Source: Candidatus Cryptobacteroides faecihippi
GTDB lineage: Bacteria > Bacteroidota > Bacteroidia > Bacteroidales > UBA932
Reading direction: 5' to 3'
Length of the DNA: 28,080 nt
Assembly: GCA_018066065.1 (NCBI GenBank)
Contig: JAGHSC010000105.1
Span: 1-28,080, forward strand
A program made the position numbers and the translations under genes. Position 1 is the stretch's first letter. Each line of letters starts with the position of its first letter. Positions 15,540-24,147 of this stretch are shown piece after piece. Under the pieces are notes generated by a model. The model saw nothing but the letters and a program-made list of their open reading frames with translations, was not told where the DNA came from and did not search any database.

Positions 15540-17179
15540 AAGATCTGAAGACCTGTGTCAAGGGGCTCTGGAGAATGTCCGGGCCTTCGAGAGGACTGAT
15601 CCTTCTGACAGTCCTGACCGGAGTGGTGCGCATCGGCGCGTCGCTTACCTTCGTATGGGTCTGCAAGAGGCTGGTGGACATTGCTACCGGCATGAGCGGG
15701 GCTTCCCTTGCCGGGGCCATCGGCATTCTGGTTGCAGCCCTCCTGACGCAGATCGCCTGCGGGATCGCATATTCCTACATCATGAAGCTGAATGTGGTGA
15801 AGAGTCAGAACCGCCTCAGGCGCAGCTTCTTCTCACATGTGCTCAATTCGCGCTGGAATGGCCGCGAGGAGTTCCGCACCGGCGACACTATCAACAGGCT
15901 TGAAGAAGACATCAGAGTCCTTTCGGAGCTTATCTGCGAGAGTGTCCCTGGTGCCATGGTCACCGTCCTGCAGCTTCTGGCCGCATCATGCTACCTGCTT
16001 TTCCTGGAGCCTTCGCTGCTCTGGCTGGTACTTGTCATGATGTTCGTGATGGTGGCATGCTCGAAGCTTTACTTCCGCAAGATCAGGTCGTTGACTTCGC
16101 AGATCCGTGCCGAGGACAGCAATGTGCAGCAGCTGATCCAGGAGAATCTCCAGAACAGGGTGCTTGTTCTGACCCTCTTCGGCGTCGGGAACGTGCTTTC
16201 CCGTCTTTCGGGCATCCAGGATCGCCTGGAGGAGAAGACTGTCGAGAGACTTGACTGCAATGCTGTTGCGAGGGGATTCATGAACCTCGGCTTCACCGGA
16301 GGCTACGCCATCGCTTTCCTCTGGGGCGTGATGGGAATCCTTCACGGCACAGTCACCTTCGGCATGATGACCTCGTTCCTGCAGCTTGTAGGACAGGTAC
16401 AGAGGCCTGTCGCCGACCTTTCTGTCTACGTTCCGGCCTTCATCAAGTCGATCACTTCGGTCGAGAGGCTGCTCGAGCTTGAGGATCTCGAGGTTGAGGT
16501 CGCCAAGGGCGATTTCCTTGTCGAGGATGCACCTGGCATCAGGTTCGAGAACGTCACATTCGCCTATTCAGGCATCAACGTGCTTGAGGGCTTCTCACAT
16601 GATTTCAAGCCAGGCTCGCTGACGGTCCTCGCCGGTCCGACAGGAGTTGGAAAGAGTACGCTCACCAGGCTTTCGCTTGGCCTTCTCAAGCCTGCGGCAG
16701 GCACTGTCAGCCTCTATTCCAGGACAGGGGAGTCCCATGCTGCAGATGTGGACACCCGCTGCAATTTCATGTATGTCCCTCAGGGTGACTCGCTTCTGAG
16801 CGGCACAATCCGTGAGAACATGCTCCTGGCGAACCCTGACGCCACCGAGGCAGAGATCGAGGACGCACTTCGTGCCTCTGCCGCTGAGTTCGTCTTCTCC
16901 CTTGAGAACGGACTCGACTCTCTCTGCGGTGAAAGGGGAACAGGCCTCAGCCAGGGCCAGATCCAGAGAATATCCGTGGCGCGTGCATTGCTCCACAAGG
17001 GAGGCGTGCTGATCCTCGACGAGGCCACTTCTGCACTCGACATGGAAACGGAAGAAAGGCTTCTCGACAGCCTCAAGGACAGGTGCAAGGGAGAAAAGAC
17101 AATCATTTTCATCTCCCATCGTCCTGCGGCTTCCCGCATTGCCGATGAGGTTGTCACTCTGCAGCCTCTGAACTGCTAG
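15536..17179 (+). CDS. ABC exporter, fused permease and ATPase
   Basis: 547 residues, a type IV (MsbA-like) half-transporter. The membrane domain with about six helices spans 1-310 and the nucleotide-binding domain about 335-547: Walker A Gly-Pro-Thr-Gly-Val-Gly-Lys-Ser-Thr at 367-375, Q-loop Gln416, signature Leu-Ser-Gln-Gly-Gln at 471-475 (Gln replaces the usual second Gly), Walker B ending Leu-Asp-Glu at 494-496, and switch His528. It should work as a homodimer in the inner membrane. There is no N-terminal C39 peptidase domain, so any substrate cleavage would fall to the coupled S26-like protein. Cargo is unknown; peptide, lipid or drug are all possible. It converges on the PCMD lipoprotein gene with an 11-base gap. 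Confidence 0.85.
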   Translation: MKDLKTCVKGLWRMSGPSRGLILLTVLTGVVRIGASLTFVWVCKRLVDIATGMSGASLAGAIGILVAALLTQIACGIAYSYIMKLNVVKSQNRLRRSFFSHVLNSRWNGREEFRTGDTINRLEEDIRVLSELICESVPGAMVTVLQLLAASCYLLFLEPSLLWLVLVMMFVMVACSKLYFRKIRSLTSQIRAEDSNVQQLIQENLQNRVLVLTLFGVGNVLSRLSGIQDRLEEKTVERLDCNAVARGFMNLGFTGGYAIAFLWGVMGILHGTVTFGMMTSFLQLVGQVQRPVADLSVYVPAFIKSITSVERLLELEDLEVEVAKGDFLVEDAPGIRFENVTFAYSGINVLEGFSHDFKPGSLTVLAGPTGVGKSTLTRLSLGLLKPAAGTVSLYSRTGESHAADVDTRCNFMYVPQGDSLLSGTIRENMLLANPDATEAEIEDALRASAAEFVFSLENGLDSLCGERGTGLSQGQIQRISVARALLHKGGVLILDEATSALDMETEERLLDSLKDRCKGEKTIIFISHRPAASRIADEVVTLQPLNC

Positions 17180-17199
17180 TATCCGAACCGCTAGTATTC
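17170..17199. repeat. Imperfect tandem duplication of a 15-base unit carrying stop codons
   Basis: GAACTGCTAGTATCC at 17170-17184 is followed directly by GAACCGCTAGTATTC at 17185-17199, with two mismatches. Each unit contains CTAG, so the ABC transporter frame meets two in-phase TAG codons and the convergent PCMD frame does likewise. Confidence 0.6.
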
Positions 17200-18798
17200 C
17201 AGCCTGACATCATCCAGCCAGAGGATTGAATCCGGGCTTCCGGTGAAGTAGTCACCGAGCATGCTGGCTGCAGCCGAAACCACGATGTGGGTCGGCCTCT
17301 TCGACGTTGTCGTGTACTCGAGAGGAATCTCGACCTTAGTCCACTCATTGATGTCCTTATCCGTCACGAAGCTGCCGTAGGCGATGACGTCCGGTCCGGC
17401 AGGGTTGAAGAATGATGACTTGTCGGTCGTGTTGATCTCGAGAGGGGAGTCTGCGCTTCCGCCGTACTTGTGGTAGTCCCACGTGCCGAGAGCGATCCAG
17501 ACATTGCCCCTGTCAGGGTCTCCGACCTTCACGGTTTCTCCTGCAGGGAAGTCTCCGAGAGTCTTCTCGGTGATCTTTCCACACTTGTACTTGATCCAGA
17601 AAGTGAGCTTCCTTGGCCTGAGCGTGAATGGACGGCCCATCCTGACGACACCGCCTGAGGTTCCGATAGTCCTGCTGTACTCTCCCGTGAAGATGTTTCC
17701 GGCAGCGAACTTGATGACGACGTACTGAGAGACAAGCTTGACCGAAGCCTCACCTTCGACATGATCCTCGGTGTCTGGCATCGTGATCGTGTAGCTGGAA
17801 CCGACCGTGGTAGAACCCTTGTTTCCGGTTCCCCACCACTTGCTCCTCAGCTCTGGAAGGATTCCTGCTGGATCGTAGAATGAGTAGTATTTGTCGGATT
17901 CAGCGTGGGAGAAGGTCTCGAAGCCGGAGTTAGGCATCTGCATCTCCTCCTCTGTTGTGAACTTCACGATCTCGCTGAGGTCATCGCCGCAGTAGGCGAT
18001 GCATTCGTAGGACGTCAGAGGTGAGAGGCTGTCAAGCATGGCCCTGAACGAACCTCCATCGTGCTCTACGTCAGGAACTTCCTTCCATTCCTCCTCTCCG
18101 GACTCCCTGTAGCGGAAGCCATTGTCCTTTCCTTCGATTCCGGCTCCTTCCAGCCAGGCGACCCTTGTCCATGCATCGGCGGAAACGAGCTCGACGACCG
18201 TCTCGGTCTCCTCGACGAAGAGGCTCCATGTCTCTGTCCTTCCGTGGCAGGTGACATCGATCTCCTGACCGTTGGTGAAGTCATGGATTGCCGATGGAGC
18301 TGGACTGTAGGTTGTCAGCGCGTCAGGTCCAAGCCTTAGAGATGTGATCTCAAGGGAAGACCTGTCTGTGGCGCTGGAAACCTGGGTGACAGCCCTTCTG
18401 TTGACAGCGTCGATCTTGGTGCCTCCGACCTGTCCGCTGACAGTGAAGTATCTCTCGATCTCCTGCTCGGCGTGGATGGTCCAGATGTAGTCCTTCCTGG
18501 TGCTTAGTGTCACCTTGAAATCATCCCTCAGGTCCTTCCTGCCTGTGATTTCCGTGGAAGCCTTGACTGAAGGGACATTGAATTCCACTTTCTTGATGTT
18601 GACATCACGGATGTCCGTCTCCTCATCAAGCGTGAGCGTGATGGAGCGCAGGTCCGCATCGATGCTCGCGGCGGCGCCCTCAGCCTCGATGGCTGTGATG
18701 CCTGCCACTACATTCGCGTAGGGAATGTCATTCTCGATGCAGCCCGTGGAAAGGACCGCAAGGAAGAAAGCTGCGATGGGGATCCGTAGTTTCATCAT
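17191..18798 (-). CDS. PCMD-type outer-surface lipoprotein 2
   Basis: 535 residues. Lipoprotein signal with Cys20 in Ser-Thr-Gly-Cys, followed by Ile-Glu-Asn-Asp-Ile-Pro-Tyr, an opening I associate with Bacteroidetes PCMD proteins. About 25-200 is beta-rich, about 205-285 looks fibronectin III-like, and 287-535 is a PCMD-like jelly roll (putative carbohydrate metabolism domain, a family name rather than a proven activity). The C-terminal block closely matches lipoprotein 1 of the same operon: both share Tyr-Val-Val-Ile-Lys-Phe-Ala-Ala-Gly-Asn and Leu-Gly-Thr-Trp-Asp-Tyr. The start may also be the next ATG (18795). It is the last gene of the operon, one base after the barrel 2 stop. It probably binds glycan or builds a surface structure; no catalytic residues are evident. 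Confidence 0.8.
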   Translation of the reverse strand: MMKLRIPIAAFFLAVLSTGCIENDIPYANVVAGITAIEAEGAAASIDADLRSITLTLDEETDIRDVNIKKVEFNVPSVKASTEITGRKDLRDDFKVTLSTRKDYIWTIHAEQEIERYFTVSGQVGGTKIDAVNRRAVTQVSSATDRSSLEITSLRLGPDALTTYSPAPSAIHDFTNGQEIDVTCHGRTETWSLFVEETETVVELVSADAWTRVAWLEGAGIEGKDNGFRYRESGEEEWKEVPDVEHDGGSFRAMLDSLSPLTSYECIAYCGDDLSEIVKFTTEEEMQMPNSGFETFSHAESDKYYSFYDPAGILPELRSKWWGTGNKGSTTVGSSYTITMPDTEDHVEGEASVKLVSQYVVIKFAAGNIFTGEYSRTIGTSGGVVRMGRPFTLRPRKLTFWIKYKCGKITEKTLGDFPAGETVKVGDPDRGNVWIALGTWDYHKYGGSADSPLEINTTDKSSFFNPAGPDVIAYGSFVTDKDINEWTKVEIPLEYTTTSKRPTHIVVSAAASMLGDYFTGSPDSILWLDDVRLEY

Positions 18799-18799
18799 C

Positions 18800-19522
18800 C
18801 TAGAGATAGATTGTTATGCCCATCGTGATGTCGGTCACGTCAGGGGCGAAGTGAGCCTTGGTGAAATCTCTCTTTCCGATGACCTCGCCACCCTTGATGT
18901 TGTCAGTGTGGGTGTAGGATACACCTCCGATGCTCATCGCGACATGCGTGCTGACGTTGTTCAGGATGAAGATCATGATGCCGGGACTGACTCCAAGCTT
19001 CACTTTCTTTGTCAATGAATATGCGTCCAGTGACTCTTGGTTCAGCGAGAAGCTGTTCCTGGTGCTGCCGTACGAAAGCGTCAGGTCATTGAAGAGACCG
19101 AAGCGCCCGTGGGTGTCGAGCCCGAGGTAGGACCTCTGGAAGACCTGCATCTGGGTCGACCTGGTCGAAGCAGCGATGTCCTCCACCGAGAGGGAAAGGT
19201 CGTCGCTGAAGAGCGAGAGATCCGCCTTGGAGATGTCGCCTGTGCCCTTTGTGTACTTGAGCCTTGCACCGATGCACCTGTTGTCCTTGTAGGTGTAGGT
19301 GTAGAACGGGGCCACGCTCATGTAGGTGCCTGTTGCGTTCAATTCCTTCAGGACCAGCATGATGTCGCTGTCCGTGCTGCCGAGGTCCAGGTAGGAGATC
19401 TGGATTCCTGCACCGGATGTTCCCTTCGGCATGAAGAGAGTCTCCTTCCTGTACTCCTGTGCGCTCGCCATGGTGCTGAAGAAGAGCGCAACCATCAATG
19501 TTATGACTGTTACTTTCCTCAT
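18800..19522 (-). CDS. Outer-membrane beta-barrel protein 2
   Basis: 240 residues. A cleavable signal peptide (Met-Arg-Lys, hydrophobic core, Ala-Ser-Ala at about 19-21) is followed by alternating amphipathic strands and a C-terminus ending Ile-Tyr-Leu, as expected for a small outer-membrane barrel of roughly 8-12 strands. It is paralogous to the preceding barrel: both share a Val-x-Pro-x-Phe-x-Tyr strand, an Asp-Asn turn, a Leu-Phe/Tyr-Asn-Asp/Glu strand and a Pro-Gly-Ile strand. No enzymatic motif is visible. It sits 4 bases after barrel 1 and 1 base before PCMD lipoprotein 2, suggesting it works with that lipoprotein. Confidence 0.75.
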   Translation of the reverse strand: MRKVTVITLMVALFFSTMASAQEYRKETLFMPKGTSGAGIQISYLDLGSTDSDIMLVLKELNATGTYMSVAPFYTYTYKDNRCIGARLKYTKGTGDISKADLSLFSDDLSLSVEDIAASTRSTQMQVFQRSYLGLDTHGRFGLFNDLTLSYGSTRNSFSLNQESLDAYSLTKKVKLGVSPGIMIFILNNVSTHVAMSIGGVSYTHTDNIKGGEVIGKRDFTKAHFAPDVTDITMGITIYL

Positions 19523-19526
19523 GGCA

Positions 19527-20270
19527 TCACAGATAATAGTAAAGACCGAATCCTATCGCAAGGACATTGACCTGGAAGGACATGTGTGTGTAGCTCATGC
19601 TTCCGCCGCTGACCTGGTTGTGCGACTGCTCCATCTGGCTGAGTCCGAGTCCGAGCATGTTCACGTTGACGTCCACTGCCCAGTGGTCGTTGGCGAAGGC
19701 TGTGATTCCCGGGCAGAAGTTCAGCTCGATCTTCCTTGAATCGGAGAAGGTTCCGTCGTACTCGTCATCGAGTCCTATGGCCATCTTGGTCGTTCCCAGG
19801 TTGTAGCCGAGCTGGATCTCGTTGTAGAGCGCGATCTTCTTGGACTGTCCGATCGGGATGTAGTTCCTCATGATGCCCTGGATCTGGTAGTTGTGCCTGA
19901 GGGTGTGGAGATCGGAAATGTCCATGCTGAGGTCTCCGAATCCTACCTTCATCTCATCCAGCTTCATGTTGCTCCTGGAGTAGCCGACGCGGACACCGAC
20001 TCCAAGGTTGTCCTTGAGCATGTAGCAGAATGCCGGGCTGACTTTCACGCTGTAGCCCGTGGATGTGATCCCCTCTGCTATCAGAGCGCTGTAGTTGTCG
20101 TTGTTGTGGATTGTCCAGCTTGCTGTTCCTCCGGTCATCCACTTGCCCTTCTGCGTGAAGGAAGGCATGGTCGAGAGCGAAAGGCCACGGTCCATCTTCT
20201 GGGCTGCTGCAGGCAGGGCCAGCATCAGTCCAAGAATGGTCGCAGAGAGTATCGCAAGTTGCCTTTTCAT
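19527..20270 (-). CDS. Outer-membrane beta-barrel protein 1
   Basis: 247 residues. Signal peptide Met-Lys-Arg with a core ending Ala-Ala-Ala at about 21-23, then beta-strands rich in Gly and aromatic residues, and a C-terminus Gly-Phe-Gly-Leu-Tyr-Tyr-Tyr-Leu typical of barrel closure. The predicted location is the outer membrane. It lies 3 bases after PCMD lipoprotein 1 and 4 bases before its paralog, so the four genes form a mirrored lipoprotein-barrel-barrel-lipoprotein block. It could serve as a pore, an anchor or an assembly site for the lipoproteins; the sequence does not say which. Confidence 0.75.
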   Translation of the reverse strand: MKRQLAILSATILGLMLALPAAAQKMDRGLSLSTMPSFTQKGKWMTGGTASWTIHNNDNYSALIAEGITSTGYSVKVSPAFCYMLKDNLGVGVRVGYSRSNMKLDEMKVGFGDLSMDISDLHTLRHNYQIQGIMRNYIPIGQSKKIALYNEIQLGYNLGTTKMAIGLDDEYDGTFSDSRKIELNFCPGITAFANDHWAVDVNVNMLGLGLSQMEQSHNQVSGGSMSYTHMSFQVNVLAIGFGLYYYL

Positions 20271-20273
20271 CGC

Positions 20274-22100
20274 CTATTCGTAAAGGAGTTCGAATCCGTC
20301 GACCCAGAGGTGGCTGTCGTCATAGCCGGTGAAGTAGTCACCGAACATGCTGGCTGCACATGAGACGATGATGTGGGTAGGGTACTTGGTCGTTGTCTTG
20401 TAGTCGATCGGGAGAGTGATCTGCTGCCATACGTTGTTGCTGTTGGAAGCGTCGCTCATGAGGATCTTCTGTGCGTAGCCGATGGTGGCCGGGTCGTTCG
20501 GGTAGTCCACGAACGTCGACTTGTCGGTGGTGTTGACAAGGACTGGGCTGTCGGCATCTCCGCCGTATTTCTTGTAGTCCCAGGTTCCAAGGATGACCTT
20601 GATCTCGGCGCGGTCGTAGTCACCGTTCTTGATGAGGCTTGAAGGTGCATCGCCAGTCCTGTTGACCTTGCCTCCTGCGTACTTTGCCCAGAAGCGGATT
20701 CCGGTCGGCCTGCCGGTGAATGGCCTGCCGAAGTAGACGGTACCACCGGTCGTTCCCTGAAGCTCTCCGAAATGTCCGCTGAAGAGGTTACCTGCGGCGA
20801 ACTTGATCACAACGTACCTGGACTGCAGGCACATTGACTGGTTTCCGTCCATCTTGTTCTGAGTGTCAGGGTAGCAGATGACTGCGGATGAACCGACGAG
20901 TGTCGATCCTGAGTTTCCGCTGTCCCACCACTTGGTCTGGAGTGATGCATCGCTTGAGGATGGATCGTAGAGAGACTTGTACTTGCTGCTCTCGGTGTTG
21001 CTCGTGGTCTCGAAGCTTGGGTTAGGGATCATGTAGGCCTTCTCGGTCCTTACGGTTGAGGTGGCATCTATGATCTCTTCCTCGCCGCTCTCGGAAGAGG
21101 TGACGATGAGTCTGTACTCGTATTCAGTGTCAGGGGTGAGGCCTGTGATGGACTTCCTGAAGGAGCCTTCGCTCTCCCTGTCGGCCGGGACCCTGATCCA
21201 TGAACCGGTGTTGGCGGCCCTGTACTCGATGTAGGTCCTTGCTGCATCGTACTCAGCCTCGTCGACGTCGGCGGAGACATCGAAATGTCCGGCCCAGATG
21301 TCATACCTGCTCATCTCTGCGAGACCGGTGGTCGTCGCGATGAAGGTGATGTTGTCGTACTTGGTGTTGACTGAATCGTCGACAAGCACGCTGAAATTGA
21401 GAAGTCCTTCAGTGTCAGTGTACTTGAATCCAAGGGTGTACCTCTTTCCTCCTTCGACGGCAGGGATTTCACCGCTTCTGGTGAAGCTCTCGCCATTCTT
21501 CTTCAGGGTTCCGGTGAAGGTCCACCAGAGAGATGGCTCGAAGCCGTCTGCGATGAAGTAGCCTTCAGCTCCGTTCTTCGATGAAGTGTAGCCGAGCTGC
21601 TCCGAAGGGTTGTCCTTGCTGAGTCCGACCGTGCAGACGTAGTCGTTCTCGAAAGCTGCTGCGATGCTTGGGTCGAAGTTGATCCTGGATATCGCATTGC
21701 AGATCTTCGCGGTCACGGAAACGCTTGAGGTTGTGGACGCTGTGATGTTGACATTGGAAGATCCCTTCCAGCTTGCCTGGTCCCAGGATGCCTTTGCAGG
21801 GTTCTCCTTCGAGAGTTCTCCTGCCTCGACGTCGACTCTGTAGCTGTCGGCAGGGAGGTAGAGGCTTGCAGGCATCTCGGACTTCACATATTCACGTATG
21901 AGACCGGAGAAATCGGCCTTGTAGCTCTTTACCTTTGCGGAGGCGAGTGTCTCGCTTTCGCTCATTGCAGCCCTGGTCTCGTTGCTCATGAGGACTTCGA
22001 GGGAGAGCTCTCCCATGCCTCCTTCGAGCTTCTTGTCGCAGGATGTCGTCAGGATGAGTCCTGAGGCGATGACAAGGATTGATGCTGTGATTCTCTTCAT
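20274..22100 (-). CDS. DUF4493- and PCMD-type surface lipoprotein 1
   Basis: 608 residues. Cys21 in Thr-Thr-Ser-Cys is the likely lipidation site, with Lys-Lys-Leu-Glu just behind it. About 30-240 resembles DUF4493, paralogous to the two preceding operon proteins (signature of a Ser/Thr-Val-Ser-Val-Thr-Ala-Lys strand then Ile-Ser-Arg-Ile). About 245-350 looks fibronectin III-like (Leu-Thr-Pro-Asp-Thr-Glu-Tyr-Glu-Tyr), and 357-608 is a PCMD-like jelly roll ending in Trp-Val-Asp-Gly-Phe. It combines the domains of its neighbours in one chain. Its surface exposure and glycan binding are inferences from family context. Gaps are 12 bases upstream and 3 downstream. Confidence 0.8.
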   Translation of the reverse strand: MKRITASILVIASGLILTTSCDKKLEGGMGELSLEVLMSNETRAAMSESETLASAKVKSYKADFSGLIREYVKSEMPASLYLPADSYRVDVEAGELSKENPAKASWDQASWKGSSNVNITASTTSSVSVTAKICNAISRINFDPSIAAAFENDYVCTVGLSKDNPSEQLGYTSSKNGAEGYFIADGFEPSLWWTFTGTLKKNGESFTRSGEIPAVEGGKRYTLGFKYTDTEGLLNFSVLVDDSVNTKYDNITFIATTTGLAEMSRYDIWAGHFDVSADVDEAEYDAARTYIEYRAANTGSWIRVPADRESEGSFRKSITGLTPDTEYEYRLIVTSSESGEEEIIDATSTVRTEKAYMIPNPSFETTSNTESSKYKSLYDPSSSDASLQTKWWDSGNSGSTLVGSSAVICYPDTQNKMDGNQSMCLQSRYVVIKFAAGNLFSGHFGELQGTTGGTVYFGRPFTGRPTGIRFWAKYAGGKVNRTGDAPSSLIKNGDYDRAEIKVILGTWDYKKYGGDADSPVLVNTTDKSTFVDYPNDPATIGYAQKILMSDASNSNNVWQQITLPIDYKTTTKYPTHIIVSCAASMFGDYFTGYDDSHLWVDGFELLYE

Positions 22101-22112
22101 GGCTGTTCCTCC

Positions 22113-23372
22113 TTATCTTACTACAAGACTGATTGCGATGCTCTTCCTGCAGCCCTTGCCGTCGGTGACATTCATGGTGAATGTGTGTGTGCCAGGGAAT
22201 GCGAGCAGAGGGGTCTGTGCTTCCGTGAGGTCGAAGTCGATCAAGGTGGCGTTCATGAGCTCCTGTCCGTGAGGGAATGGAACGATGCCGAAGACTCCGA
22301 GAGCAGCCTCTGAAGGATTGATGAGGTCGAGGGTCGTACCGCCGACAGAGTTGACGGAAGCGATGAAATCTGCGTTGGTCGAAGCGATGTCGACGGTGAA
22401 CTTCCTTGCTCCGTTAGGGATAATTGCCTGCATGGTCATCTTGAATGGATCGCTTGCAGGGACGACTACAGGCTGGCTGATGTCGTAAGAACAGGTGCTG
22501 ATGAGCTCGATGCCTCCGTCTCCGGTAGGAGCCTGAGGGTCGTTTCCGTCGCCTTCCTCTGCGCCCTGGATGTCATTCACGAGCTCTGTATCGGCGACAA
22601 GACCGTCGATGACGATCACGAAGGATGCGTTGCCGGTGGCATCGATCTTCTTCATGAAGGTGATGATGTGGAGGTCCTGGGCCTTGATTCCGGTGATGGA
22701 GGTCTTCATCTTCTGGGTCTTGCCTTCGATGCCGCCCTTGAATGTCACTGCCATCGTGGTGTTGCTGCCGTTGTTGACAGCGAAGTAGCCTGTGCTTTCG
22801 TCGTAGGATGGCTTTCCTCCGTTGTAGGAAAGGGCGTAGTTCAGAGGTGCACCTGCGGTCACTTCGACAGAGCAGGTACCGTCAGCGGTGACCATGCCGA
22901 GGAAATCGTCGTTGTAGCGGACCTTGACGGCACACTGGACGAGGGTGCAGGTGATCGATCCCAGGCTGGTCGTCTTTCCGGTCTCGATGGTGAAGGCCTT
23001 GGTGGCTCCGTAGATCGGCTTGGAGAACTGTGATGCGGGAACATCTCCTGCCTCGGACTGGATGTTCAGTGTGTAGGAGCCTGCATTGAGGCTGATTCCA
23101 CCTTCCTTGCTCTGGGCAATCTCCGACTTGACTGTCGAGTAGCTCTTCTCCCAGACCTGTGTGCCGTCTGAGTCGAAGAGGGTGAGGACATAGTTGCCCG
23201 AAGCCTCGGTTGTTGCCCTGGACACGACATTGACATCGTCGTCAGTGGAGACGGTGAATCCGTCGAGCGAGAGGATTCCGGTCCTGTCCTTTGTGTCGTA
23301 CCTGAAAATGTCTTCCTTGCATGAGCAGAGAAGAAGCGCCAATGCTGAAAGTATTGCGAATGTTCTTTTCAT
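22113..23372 (-). CDS. DUF4493-like surface lipoprotein b
   Basis: 419 residues. Short signal with Cys18 followed by Lys-Glu-Asp, fitting the Lys-(Asp/Glu)2 lipoprotein export signal that sends Bacteroidetes lipoproteins to the cell surface. About 30-260 is DUF4493-like (Lys-Pro-Ile-Tyr-Gly-Ala-Thr then a Thr-x-Thr-Ser-Leu-Gly strand), and about 285-419 is an extra beta-sandwich absent from the shorter paralog, preceded by an acidic linker with Glu-Glu-Gly-Asp-Gly-Asn-Asp. No catalytic motif. It is the third gene of the operon, 14 bases after the previous and 12 before the next. Confidence 0.75.
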   Translation of the reverse strand: MKRTFAILSALALLLCSCKEDIFRYDTKDRTGILSLDGFTVSTDDDVNVVSRATTEASGNYVLTLFDSDGTQVWEKSYSTVKSEIAQSKEGGISLNAGSYTLNIQSEAGDVPASQFSKPIYGATKAFTIETGKTTSLGSITCTLVQCAVKVRYNDDFLGMVTADGTCSVEVTAGAPLNYALSYNGGKPSYDESTGYFAVNNGSNTTMAVTFKGGIEGKTQKMKTSITGIKAQDLHIITFMKKIDATGNASFVIVIDGLVADTELVNDIQGAEEGDGNDPQAPTGDGGIELISTCSYDISQPVVVPASDPFKMTMQAIIPNGARKFTVDIASTNADFIASVNSVGGTTLDLINPSEAALGVFGIVPFPHGQELMNATLIDFDLTEAQTPLLAFPGTHTFTMNVTDGKGCRKSIAISLVVR

Positions 23373-23386
23373 CTTTTCTGTCCTCC

Positions 23387-24136
23387 CTAGTCGTTGAGTT
23401 CCACGAAACCGAGGTCCACGTCATCTGTGGAATTGTCGAAAGTAATTGAGATCGAGCCGCTTCCGATGTTGCTGGCATCGAACTTCAGGGTGTAGCATGT
23501 GGCCTCTGAGAGGGCAGATGAGTATGCCTTGCTGAAGGTTGCGGCCTTTCCGGCCTGGGTGGTGAGCTCACCTTCGATCGTGAGAGTGTAGGCGTCCACG
23601 AAGACAGCCCTGGTCTCGGACTTAGGGTAGCTGATCACGGTACCGTTGCCGGTCTTCAGGGTGAAGGTGTAGTCGGTGTAGTACTTTGTGAACATCTCCG
23701 AGCAGGCGATCCTGACGATTGCATTGGCAAGCTTGACGTTGACGGTCACGTCGTTGGTCGAGCCTCCGGTCACGGTGAAGTCCTGGGTCCCGATGAAGCA
23801 TGGCTTGTCGAAGCCTTCGTCGCTGACAGAACCGTAGGAAGCCTTCACTGAATAGTTTCCGACTGAGTAAGCCTTGTCTGCAGGGTAGTCCTTGACGAGG
23901 CCGCTGTAGACCACGTTTTCCTTGCTGTCTGTGATGACGATGGTGAAGTCATCGCCGGAAGGAAGTGCTGTGAAGTCACTGACGTTGCTTCTGGTGATCT
24001 CCGCAACAGGTGAGTCTGGCCGTACGGAAAAACGTACGGTCGCCTTGCCTGAGTTGTCCTCCCTGCCGTTGCATGAGAGCAGGACCGGGAGAAGTGCCAG
24101 GCTTGCGAAGAAGCATCTGATCGATCTTTTTGTCAT
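23387..24136 (-). CDS. DUF4493-like surface lipoprotein a
   Basis: 249 residues. Lipobox Leu-Leu-Ser-Cys with Cys22, followed by Asn-Gly-Arg-Glu-Asp, an acidic patch suited to surface export. The rest is a single DUF4493-like beta-rich unit: Lys-Pro-Cys-Phe-Ile-Gly-Thr-Gln-Asp-Phe, then an Asp-Val-Thr-Val-Asn-Val-Lys strand and Ala-Ile-Val-Arg-Ile. It is the simplest of the three DUF4493-type proteins here and may be a structural subunit or adaptor. It is the second gene of the operon, with 11 bases to the fimbrillin-like gene and 14 to the next. Confidence 0.75.
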   Translation of the reverse strand: MTKRSIRCFFASLALLPVLLSCNGREDNSGKATVRFSVRPDSPVAEITRSNVSDFTALPSGDDFTIVITDSKENVVYSGLVKDYPADKAYSVGNYSVKASYGSVSDEGFDKPCFIGTQDFTVTGGSTNDVTVNVKLANAIVRIACSEMFTKYYTDYTFTLKTGNGTVISYPKSETRAVFVDAYTLTIEGELTTQAGKAATFSKAYSSALSEATCYTLKFDASNIGSGSISITFDNSTDDVDLGFVELND

Positions 24137-24147
24137 TTCTTTATCCT

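Noticed and set aside
15536..17179. Bacteriocin exporter with C39 peptidase domain
   Set aside because: The protein begins directly with the membrane domain; no N-terminal cysteine protease motif is present.
18800..20270. PorP/SprF type IX secretion proteins
   Set aside because: The two barrels are short and paralogous but lack recognisable PorP/SprF patterns, and no other type IX component is nearby.
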